Origin: Pleodorina starrii
Lineage: Eukaryota; Chlorophyta; Chlorophyceae; Chlamydomonadales; Volvocaceae
NCBI GenBank assembly: GCA_030267565.1
Contig: BRXU01000008.1
Location: 1,984,001-2,048,000 of the forward strand
Length of the DNA stretch: 64,000 nucleotides
Direction: 5' to 3'
Part shown: positions 46,001 through 56,200 of the stretch, one piece after another
How the letters are laid out: each line of letters opens with the position of its first letter
Position numbering within the stretch: the first letter of the stretch is position 1
Position numbers and translations under genes: made by a program
Notes under the pieces: generated by a model
Databases searched by the model: none
What the model saw: the letters and a program-made list of their open reading frames with translations, nothing else
Told to the model about the DNA's origin: nothing

Positions 46001-47633
46001 TTCGGGTTCGCCTAGCGTTCTGGTTGCCTCTTTTCACTCCCCAATGTTGTTAAGACCCAGCCTCGGAGGAACTTCACCTGCGTTCTAAACCCTCTGCCTC
46101 TGTATGCCACTCGCGCGCGCGGCCCCCTCGCAGGTCGACTCTCTGCAGGCGCGGCTGGCGGCCGCCAACGCCACCGCCGGGCAGGGCGCTGCGGAGATCT
46201 CCCGCCTGCGTTCCGAGCTGTCCGACTTCCTGATCCGGGCCCAGGGCTTGCAACGCGGCGCGGCGCAGTCCGCGGAGGCGGAGGTGGCCCTGCGGTCGGA
46301 GGCGGCGAACCTGAAGGCCATGGTCGAGCAGCTGAACGCCGAGAAGCTCGCAGCGGAGCAGGTGCGGGTGCTGCGGGAGGGAGCGCTGCGGGAGGGAGCG
46401 GTGCGGGAGGGAGCGGTGCGGGAGGGAGCGCTGCGCATCGGCATTCCGATTGGCGAACAAACAAGTTACCGCGCGCTTCTCCCTGCGCGGCTCCGCTGTG
46501 CTGTGGTTGGAGAAAGTGGGGTGCGTCGCCGAGCAGCGGGGCAGGTGCTGCGCAGGGCAATTGGGTCGGCGAAAAGTGTACGAGGCGCGTGTCGAGCGAG
46601 GGTGTGCGTGCTCCGCTACTTTGGGCCGCGCGCGAGTGAGACAGTGAACGGAGGCGCACGTGCGAGCTCCGGTGTTGCCGGTGCTCAAAGAACTCACTGC
46701 CGCCGTGTACCGTATTCCTTGTGGCCGCAGCACTGGCAGGAGGTGCTGCGGGCGTCGGAGGCCAACGCGGCGGCGGTGCAGGCGCAACTGCGCGAGGAGC
46801 TGGCGGCGGCGCGGCGGGAGGCGGCGGAGGCGCTGCTGCGGGGCCGGCGCGACGTGGCGGCGCATCGGGACCAGCAGGCGGAGGAGAGCGCGGGCGATAC
46901 CAGGTGCGCGAGGACCTCCTCGTGAGCAACCGGCCGGGCCCTCATACCCTCATACCCTCACGCCCCCAAACGCTCCCGCTAAACGCTGTCCTGCCGCCGG
47001 GGTGCATGCATGCGTGCCTGCTTGGCCGGGGTGCGCAGCTGGGACGTGCCTCCGCCAATCTGCTTGTGGACAGGCGCACATCCGCCGGGCGCGGTGGCAG
47101 GTTGGAAAGTTGACCTCATCCCGCGCGTGCGCTGTGCGAGTTTTGACAAGGGAGGGATTGCGCAGCGAGGCGTCGTCTGCGTTCGCTTCGGCTGGGTTCG
47201 GGGGTTGCCTTCACTTGTCCCTTTTCGCCACCCCCCCCCCCTGTAATGCACATGGACCCTCCCAACCCATCCTGCTCGCCTCCCGCGCGGCCATTCCATC
47301 CGTCAAAACATCCCTTTTTAGCCCATCAGGGCTCTCTCGCTCTCCCGCTTCCGAGCCTTTTGCCTGGCCGCGTGGCAGTTGGTGCTCTTCCTCTTGGTGT
47401 TGCTTCATGATGACGTGTGCTGCTACCTCCAAACTCTCCAGGCCGTGTGCTTCAGTGCAAGTGGAAGGGGAGCCGCCGCTAGCGTCGCCGCGCCTCAAGC
47501 AGCAACCACCGCAGCACAGCTCCTCGGCGGCGCAGCAGCAGCAGTCGGGATCGGGGCTTGCGTCCCCAGGAGCACGGGTGGCCGCGCCGGCGACGGATTA
47601 AGGTGGCCGCAGGCACTGTGCCACCCGCTGTGA
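43048..47633 (+). CDS. Gene D: coiled-coil protein with C-terminal membrane anchor, golgin-like
   Basis: Proposed exons: 43048-43163, 43305-43464, 43728-43797, 44005-45551, 46134-46361, 46731-46903 and 47330-47633. They sum to 2598 nt, 865 residues, in phase throughout. The N-terminal third is acidic and low-complexity with a Gln run (near 44126) and many Pro/Ser. From about residue 520 the sequence is Ala/Glu/Arg coiled coil (LRVRLGAAQARAARAEGAAG, LQARLAAANATAGQGAAEIS). Near the end, RFRAFCLAAWQLVLFLLVLLH gives one membrane span (about residues 772-791) preceded by basic residues, as in Golgi-anchored golgins such as golgin-84 and CASP. A tethering role at the Golgi is inference from this layout. 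The junction after 45551 uses a GC donor (CAG|GCAAGC). The first exon is the least certain, and a microexon near 43514-43534 is possible. Confidence 0.6.
46362..46437 (+). repeat. GTGCGGGAGGGAGC tandem repeat at gene D intron 5 donor
   Basis: The intron opens GTGCGGGTGCTGCGGGAGGG and continues with 20-bp and shorter GTGCGGGAGGGAGCG-like units for about 70 bp. The array starts at the splice donor. Confidence 0.8.
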
Positions 47634-50600
47634 CGGAGCAACCTGGTAACTAGCGTGTTTGGTGCGGTCCAAGCGCAACCCCCGGAGGCGGCGGCCGGGG
47701 TGGAGGTGGTAGCCGCCCGTTGGTGGTCAGCCGCAAGCCGTCAGTCAGCACGCACGCGGCGGCGCACCACCGGGCTCCACGGTTGGGTAATTGACGGCGA
47801 GGGGCGCGGCCCTTCCGCATAGACCTGCTGGCTTTTTGTCGCACCTGACTGTATGTGATATGTATGTATGTATATGGTGTTTACCGGTATGCCGTAGGTC
47901 TATACCGTAAATTCGTAACCCGCCGCCGCTGAGGCATGATGTGTTTCTTGGGCCATGCTTGACTGCTCTTGCTCAGACCTGCCGTACACTGCGGTACGAC
48001 ACAGTGATCCTGGGGTGTATAGACGTGCGCGCGTGTGTGGACGTGTGTGCCAACGAGGGGCATGACTGCAGCCACCCGCTTGAATCCTCGCGCGTGCGCA
48101 GTGTCCCCCTACGTGTTTTCATAACTGCTCATTTTTTGGCTTCACGCTATACCGCGCTTTGCCGCAGCTTAGGTGGGTGCGCCGCGCGGCATGGATATAC
48201 GGTATACGAACAATGTCTTACAGATGGTCGTTGTTCGTTCGCTTGCCTTGCATTTTTAGGATGCAAGTGATGTACTGTGAGGGGAGGGGCCCAGACAGGG
48301 TCTCCCGCTAACGCGAAGGGGCACACGGCGCCACGGCCCAACTCCATGGGCTTGCTGCCTGCAGGTTTTCATCGCTCTCCTTCCCGTGGGTTGGGTAGGG
48401 TAGAGTAGGGTAGGGTAGGTTCGACCCAATGGGACTTGCACGTTTGGGCCTGGACGCCCCCGTGAACTTCGCGTTCGCGTTTTGCGGGTAGGTATCTGGA
48501 AATGATGCCGCGCGCCACGAACGGACGGACCCGCTTGGGGGTAGCAGGCGGGCTGCAGTTATACGTGGTTGTGATCAATCCTGTGACACAGAAAGCTGTT
48601 TGCAGTTCCTCTGGAATGCATGACCTTAAGGACATGCGTGGGGTAGCAATGGAGTGCGGCCCAATGCCCCAATGCTCGTCCATTGCACCGCGCAGATGGG
48701 TGGTGCCGTATGTCGTTATGTTTATTTCGCAAGTGGCAGGCAGGACTTTGCATTAGGCTGCAGGGACGGACAGACGGAGGGATAGCGGCATAGCGGATGG
48801 GTGAATGCGATCTCAAGAGGGGTATGGCTATGCCCTGGGGCAGAAGTGCGGCCAGAGCCGTGTGCGTGTGCTGTGGGCTGTGGGCCAACTGCAGCCAGAG
48901 TAGTCTGGTGTCTCGACATACGTGGCTGCCTATTTTGCAGAATCAGCCGGGCGGCGGACTGAGTGACAAGGCTTCTGCAAAGATGGACACCTTGTAAATG
49001 TGCGTGGCAGCCGGGCCTAGACGGAACAACGAGGCAATGTGTGCAGAGCCTGTTGCAGAGAGAGCCTTTGGTCGTCGCCTGTTGGCTTTTCCACTCGGGA
49101 AAAGAGCGCGCAGGAGTACCGTATGGTCGCGCCCTGCTGGCTGGCTGGCTGGCTGTGGCAAGTGGGCGCCCGGCAGCTGTCGCTCGTTGTTGATCTTCAC
49201 ACACGGTTCGAGACCCTCCGCAGGCTCGTTCGGACTTCGGACGCCGGGCCAGCGGGCCGTTTATGTCAGCGGACACCACCAGCGGGGCAGCAGGGCAACG
49301 CAACCTGACCAGACAGCTGTCACCCGGTCTGTGTGCGCGGGAATGCACACCAGCTGTGCGCGTACATGGGTACCATACCGGTAGTTAACGGCCGAGTAAC
49401 GGTTACACATCTGTGTGCCGCACCTCCCTTCCCGCGGAGGGCCTCTCGGAATTGAGCCTCCGGGTGAGCTGATACTGGTACGAGTGTAGGGCTCAAGGCA
49501 GACAGCCGGCCTGTGGTGCCCGCTGGCAGGTTACAAAAACATCCAAGTTCTGCACAAGTGAGGTGGCGTCCCTGCCTGAGGGCTCCCGCAGCCTGCCGCA
49601 GCAAAGTAAAGCCGACGGCGGCGGCCGGCGTATATGTACTTTGTACCGCTTTCCAGGCTCACACGATTACCGTACTACAGAGGGCAATTACGCCCGGACC
49701 TAGGCATTTTTTCCGGCATGTGACCTCGCGACCCAGAGCAACTTACGTTTACGCAAAAATTAAAATCACGCAGCGACTGCTGCTGCCATGCACTGCAGTG
49801 TCTACTATTGCTAAGACGCGTGTGCGTGTGTGCGTGTGGGGTTGTGGGCCGTGTTCTCCATACGGTACTCGGGGATCCCCAGTAGAGCAGGGTAGAGCCG
49901 ACGGGCGGGCCAGGACCCAGGAGGGCCGTTTACTGCAGCGGAGGTGACCACGGCAGCCGAGACGCACACCCAGACCAAACTAGCAGCACGAATCGCCGCC
50001 CAGACAGGAACGAGCAAGCGAACCCCCGGGGGGGGGAATGGCTTATAAACCCGCGACCACGGAGAGGAATTTGCCATGGAGCGCTCCAATTGGCGACGTG
50101 CCCCACGGCCCCCTAGCAAGTAGGCCCACCAACAGACCTCACAGCAGCGCAACTCGCGGGGGGCTGCAACTATTTAAGGAGTCCTGCGCCCTAGACACCC
50201 CCGATGTGATGGAGGACACGCCTTCGGTGCTGCCACTGCGGCACAACGCCCCTGACAGATACCTGACAATACACCACCTCTCCTGAGTCCTGACCTTTTT
50301 TCCAAACGACCACACGTCCAATCGGGGCCGCCCGCCTCAACCTGCCCGCCTGCCTCAACTGATGGATCACGAAGAAATGCGCTAGCAGTCTAGCTATGTA
50401 CCAGCTCCAGGTAACGGAGCAAGGGGCCTTCCGGCGTGCTCCGCGCGCGGCGCCAGCCAAAATCGCCGCGCGTTGCGGTCGCCCCTCGCTCGCTGTAACG
50501 TATTTCGGGGGGCGCTCACACCGCCATATCGCGCACAGATGGCATCATGTCCATTTCCGACCTTCACTTTTTGAGGCACGTAGACAAAATATGTAAAGCA

Positions 50601-50974
50601 CATATACCGTATAAGCATGAATACTCCATCAGCATCATCAGCCCGGTGGGCGGGGGGAGGTGAAAGAGGCAAACAGAGCGATAGCGCGGCGAGCAGGTTG
50701 CCAGGCTTCACACACCAGCCCTACCGTAGGGGTGCAAGTCCACCCCAAGCGCCTCACAAAGACCCAATCGCCCACCCGCCCACCCACCCGATGCAACTTC
50801 GCCTATACCTGTTACCGTACTACACCACCGCCACCGCGCCCCGCCCCGCCACCAGGACACACCGGGACACAGCCCGCACCCCCACACCTCAATTCTCCAC
50901 TCTCTTAAACCCCCCTAAACCCTTAAAAAAGCCCAAACCTCCCCAAGCCTGAACCACGTGCCTTGACCGAGCGC
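47634..50974. other. Intergenic region between genes D and E
   Basis: 3.3 kb between convergent genes. No open frame has a recognisable motif. It contains a TAGGG-like stretch near 48396-48420 and several GTACGG/CCGTAC palindromic bits. I see no RNA gene. Confidence 0.45.
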
Positions 50975-52336
50975 CTAGACCATGACCTCCTTTCGCGGCA
51001 TGTTTGCTGCCAGGAAGGTCGCCATGCCGGGCGTGTCGAGGGCGTTCTTGGGGGCGTGACGGTAGCCCGACACCACCACATCCCGGCTCAGCCAGCCCCA
51101 CACACTCACCCCCAGGAAGCTGCTGTTCAGGCGCGCCGCGGCGGCCAGGCCGCCCGCCCCAAGCGTCTGGTTTAGCACGTTAAAGGCCGTCGGAACGTAG
51201 CTGGGCTGGCTGGGCGAGTACATGGGGTAGCCGGCAATGGTCTTGTTTGGGTCCGTTCTGGAGATGGCTGTCGTGAATTCGCACGCCGAGGCGGCGAACG
51301 GCAGCCCGATCGAGTACTTGCCGTACTTCGACGTCGCGGCGGCGGCCACGACGGCCTTTACGCTGGAGGCGAGGTTGATGCCGTACTGCTGTACGGTTTC
51401 CGGCAGGCCGAGCCCCGGCGAGTCGAGGTCGTAGCCGGAGATGACGGCATAGCCGTTGGGCCCGAGCGCGGTGTAGAGTGCCGCGTCGGCCTGGCGGGGC
51501 CCCACGAAAAAGGCGAGGAATTTGGGTTTGGTTACGCAGAAGGACGTGTCTCGGAGGTCCTGGGAGAGGCGTTGTACGAAGGTGAGTACGGCGGTTTTGT
51601 AGGTGTTGCTGTACGGCTCCAGGTCGAGCTGGATGCCGTCCAGGTCGCTGGCGTTGCAGTACAGCTTTGCGTGCGCATCGGCGAGCGCCTTGATGTTGGC
51701 GGTGGAGATGGAGTTGAGGTTGGCGTACTCGGTGAGTAGGCCGTCGATGATTGCGCCGACGTGTGTTACGTAAGGGATGGAGCGGAAGGCCTTGGCGGCG
51801 GACAAGGTCAGGGCGCCCATGATGGGCTTGGCTGCGTGGCGGCATGAGCGGCATGGCATGGTATGGCTTGGCATGGAGATTATCCCGCGGGGAACGAGAG
51901 CGACGGAAATTGATCCACATGATGACATATGCGCCGAGTCCGTAATGCCTATGGCGTTAGATTACCAAACAAGTCCTGTATATGCGATGACTACCGGTAT
52001 GGCACCGTGCCGTAAAGGTCATAACGCAGCAGTATTTCTTTAACATATTGGAATTCACGACTGATGCTTTGAGAACTCACTGACAGAAACTTCGAGGTCC
52101 ATACTGTATACGTATAAAACGCGGATGGCGCGCTCCGGTCCAGCTGCCAGGTTGTAGTCCTTCAGCTGCTGCGTCCAGTTTGTGATGTGTTGCTGTGTCT
52201 CGACGTAGAGCCAGGCTGCGTTTCCCTTGGGAACAGCCTTGTCGGCGGCGGAGTCCGAACGCACCGCAGCCGTGGCGAGCGCAGAGAGTGCAGCCAAGAG
52301 CAGCGCTCGAAGGACGAATTCCGGCGGTCTTGCCAT
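50975..52336 (-). CDS. Gene E: secreted GH18 (chitinase-like) family protein
   Basis: Two exons on the minus strand, 52336-52081 and 51831-50975, split by a 249-bp GTGAGT...CAG intron; 370 residues. The N-terminus MARPPEFVLRALLLAALSALATA is a signal peptide. The core strand motif is DGIQLDLEP: D150, Q153, D155, E157. In GH18 enzymes the pattern is DxxDxDxE, with the Glu as acid/base. Here the Glu and its neighbouring Asp are kept but the middle Asp is Gln. Di-N-acetylchitobiase-type members carry Asn there, so activity is possible. Other family features are the preceding ALADAHAKLYCNASDL and the C-terminal GVSVWGWLSRDVVVSGY. The likely substrate is a beta-1,4-GlcNAc polymer or glycan, or the protein may be a non-catalytic binder. 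Two Asn-X-Ser/Thr sites (NWT, NAS) fit secretion. Confidence 0.75.
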
Positions 52337-53239
52337 CGTCGCGGCTATTGAACGTGATAAGTTGATTTCTAAAAGTTGTGTGCTCTGTAAGGAGTAAGGG
52401 CCGACCAGCAAGTTTCGGATGCGTCGGCTTTCCCAATAGCTTCAAAACAGCGACCGTTTACCCAAAGAGCTTTGTTTTGACGACTACGCCAACCAAGTGT
52501 AAAGGCACGTATCATGTCTTATCCGAGGTATGTATCGTTGCCCTGTTGTAATACCTTGCCAGGTTCGCACCTCCTTCGTCCTACCTGCCTTACGTAATCC
52601 TCACTTTGCAGGAACGTCGCACTTTTCCGATCCACAAAAGCTGGCACCCGATGCCCTATTCCATTAGCTTTATGCATTTGATTTTGGACAATTGCTGGCG
52701 ATCATCACCTCAGGCGGCGATCCTCATGTCAACGACTGACGCAGCGAAAAGAGGGGATGGTCCGGCCCGCTGCCACAGCTGCCACAGCTGCCACACAGCT
52801 CCTGCCAAATTGCAAAAGCCCCCAACACCCACCCAATGCTTCTCGAACGCAACCTCACCTAACTGCGCCAATACTGGCTTTGCTCTTTCAAGACCCACTT
52901 CGTATCGCAGTTTGCGCCTGCCTGTGCCGCCTGCACCGTGACCGTGTGGCCCGTTCGCCTCCCCAAAAAAGAGTGACCGTCACCGTCAAGCGACCATCGC
53001 AGGCTACGCGGGTTGTACCATTAGGGTTGTACCATTCGGTTTGCGTAGCAGCAAGTGAGCTCGTGGCGGCTTTGCCGAGTGCCGACCGACGATGTGCGCC
53101 CATGTCAAGTCACACAACACACATCCACAGTACGACAGTCGATGCAGCAGACCACAGTACGACAGTCGACCACGCGCCAAGCGGCTTCGGCCCCGTCCAC
53201 AAGCCCCACCGCCGACGGCAAGAGCTGCGCCAATGCTGC

Positions 53240-56200
53240 CTACTGCTCCAATGCATCCTGCCGTTGTGCCGAGGCCGAGGCGGCGGCAGCGGCAGCGGCG
53301 GCATTAGTGGCGGGCCGCTCCCAAACCGCCCAGTCGTCCCCGGCGGCAGCAAGGGTCCAGCCATCTGCCGCTGCGGGCAGTAACGACCCCATCTCGAACC
53401 GAGGGCCCAGCTTCAAGGTGAGACTGCCGAACCTGTTGCCCCGGACCCAGGGGACGGATCCCGGACCCGGACCCGGACCCGGAGCACGGGACGGGGACGT
53501 GGGTGGGGAACGGCGGCGCGGCGCGCGGCGGGGAGGAGGAGGAGGAGGAAGGGTTATTAACTTATTTACCATCCGGGTGGGTTTAGGGCCACTGTACGAC
53601 TGTAGTAGTAGTATTTGTTACAGCGGGCTCTCCAGGCCCCTACCTCGGAGGGGAAGGGAGCCGGCGGGCGCCATTGTACCATGGACGGATGGAGGGTCGT
53701 CGTTGCTGCTTGTTGGGACGTGCTGGGAGCGCAAGTGCGTGTGTGTCTGTGTGTGTGCGTGTGTGCGTTTATGTCTGTGTGTGTGTCTGTGTCAGCTCCG
53801 CGGCGAGAGAGTGCTGCGCCACACCACACACGGCCTCACCACCCTGCACCTCCACCTGACACGACCCACACACATCCGCACCCGTCCGCACCCACCTTCC
53901 CTCCACTCGCGCCACGTACAAGTCCCTCTCCGCCGCCGCGATGCTGATGCCGCTGTCCGCCTCCAGCCCGCACCGCCGCCGCAGCGCCGCCAACGAAGCG
54001 ATGTCCCGGTGCAGCCCCTCACCCCAGCCGCCCCCGAACACGTGGTCCCAGAACAGGCAAGGGATGCCTGCAGCGCAGCGTGAATGGAAATGAAAATGTG
54101 TGCGCGAATCCGCGATCCGCGGATCCGTGAATCCACAATCCGCCATGCGCAATGCAATGCGATCCGAAATGCGATCCGAAATGCAATGCAACGCAATGCA
54201 ATGCAATGCAATGCAATGCGTGCCATCGCTGCGGTATTGTTTTTACGCAGCCACCTAGCCACCCACCCGGGTGACTGAGGACGTAGGCGTACCCCAGCCC
54301 CACCCGGCCGGCGGGGAAGGGCCAGTGCTGCTGTGTGCTGCCGGTGTCGTGGTTGTCAACGAAGGTCACTGCCTTACCGGGCCACCAGCCCAACAGACCG
54401 GGGGCCTTACCCTGCGGAGGGGGGGGGAGAGGAGGGAACCGACGGACGAAGAAAGAGAGGGGGAGGGGGAGCCGGTTAGAGAGTGGGTCAGCGGACTACC
54501 GGTAGTGGTGCTGGCGCTGGTGCAGGTGGGTTGTACGGCAAGCGGGGGGTTGCGCGCGGTGGCTGGTACGTGCCCCCTCAAAAAACAAAACATCTATTGT
54601 CCTTAACCCACGTCTTCCCGTCTTTTTTCCGTGCCTTGCCTCTACATCTCGCAAGCGCCATGTCGTACTGCCGTACCTGTCCATCTCGCAGCCTGTCGTA
54701 CTCGCAGTTCCTAACTGCCTCCTGGAGGATGGACTTGGTGGGGAAATCGAAGGCGCAGCACCTGAGGGAGGGAGGGAGGCATTGACGAATGAATGAATGG
54801 ATGAATGAATGTGACGATGCATTGCGTGCAAGGGTCGAAACGGCCACCTCACCCACCTCACCCAACCCACCTCATCCACCCACCTCTGGTGTGTTCCGTT
54901 GATCCAGTCGCACAGCTGCTGCCGGGGGCCGTTCTGGTCGTAGCTCAGGTGGGGGCCGTTCCACTGCGCCTCTGTGTGTGTATGTGGGGGGGGGTTGTTA
55001 TCCAGGGGGGTACAGGCCGGAGCCCCAACCCACACACCCACACCCACCCACACACCCACGCACCACGCACCCACCCGTCCAGTACTCGCCCACATTGAGG
55101 GAGTCGGGCCCCGAGGTGGCGTCGATGTACTCGGCCACGAACTCCGCTCCGAAACTGGTTGGGTGTGTGTTTGTGTGTGTGTTTGTGTGTGTATTTGGGA
55201 GGGGTAAAAAGAAGATATTTGGGAGGGGGGGCGTAGGGGGATGTTTGGCTGCGCAGAACTCCAGAAACGTCTTGGGGACGGACGGGCCATTCCTTGGGTT
55301 GGGGGAGGGCGGGAAGAAAGGGTGAGGGACTGTCGTAGCTGTGGTGTTTCTGTGAGCCCGCGTAGCTGTGGGGGGGTCCCTCCTGCCTCAGGGGCACGCA
55401 CACACACACACACACACGCCCCAACCGCCCCACCTGCCCGCCACCCCCACCAGCCTCTCTCAGGGGGTGGCAACTGGAAATAGGCACACGCGCACTTTCT
55501 ACCGGTTCGGGGGCCCCAGGGGGGGGGCCTGCTGCGGTTGTCCTGCCGCGCTTCTGCCCCCCCCCCCACTCAGACACTCACCCGCGCACGTAATCGAAGC
55601 GCCAGCCTCCGAAACCAATGTCATGTTGCAGCCACGTCAGCCAATCCCTGAGGGCGGCTCGGAGCTCCGGATTAGCATGGTCCAGGTCGGGGGCGGGGCC
55701 GTAGTCGGCGCCTGGGGGAGTCGGCAGGGGGGGAGGGTGGCGGTGGCAGGGCGGCGGGCGGGTGGGAAGCACGCAAACCGTCTCGTGACCGTTGGCCGTT
55801 GGCCGTTGGCCGTTGGCTGTCGGCCAGGGTCGGCCCCCTCGAGAGCGTCGCTGGTGATCATGGTCGTTAGCAGTCATCCCCACATCCGCAGTCCCCCACG
55901 CACAGCGCCACTGGCTGGCTGGCTGGCTGACTGAATCTGGGCTGACTCAGCCACCCACCCACCCACCCACCCGTGTCCGGGTTGCCGGTGCCCTGGAAGC
56001 GCGGGTCATTGCTGGTGATGGCCCAGCGACCCCAGTCGATGCTCGCACCCTGGTCGGTTGGTTAGTTTGGTTGGTCGTCGACGGTTAGGCGGTTAGTAAG
56101 TGGGCAAATCAAAAGCCAAGCTGAGGAGCAGTTTCGCCTTCATTGTTACTAAAACAGTTGGTTTTAAGGAAAACTCAAGGCTGGGTAGGCGGCGGGGCGC

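Noticed and set aside
48396..48420. TAGGG-rich stretch and single CCCTAAAA units (18830, 24160), possible interstitial telomere
   Set aside because: Only one to three imperfect units at each place; no array of TTTTAGGG or TTTAGGG.
49140..49220. B-box-like GGTTCGAGACC with a TGGCAAGTGGG upstream
   Set aside because: Matches two short consensus words but no cloverleaf can be drawn and there is no terminator; likely chance in GC-rich DNA.
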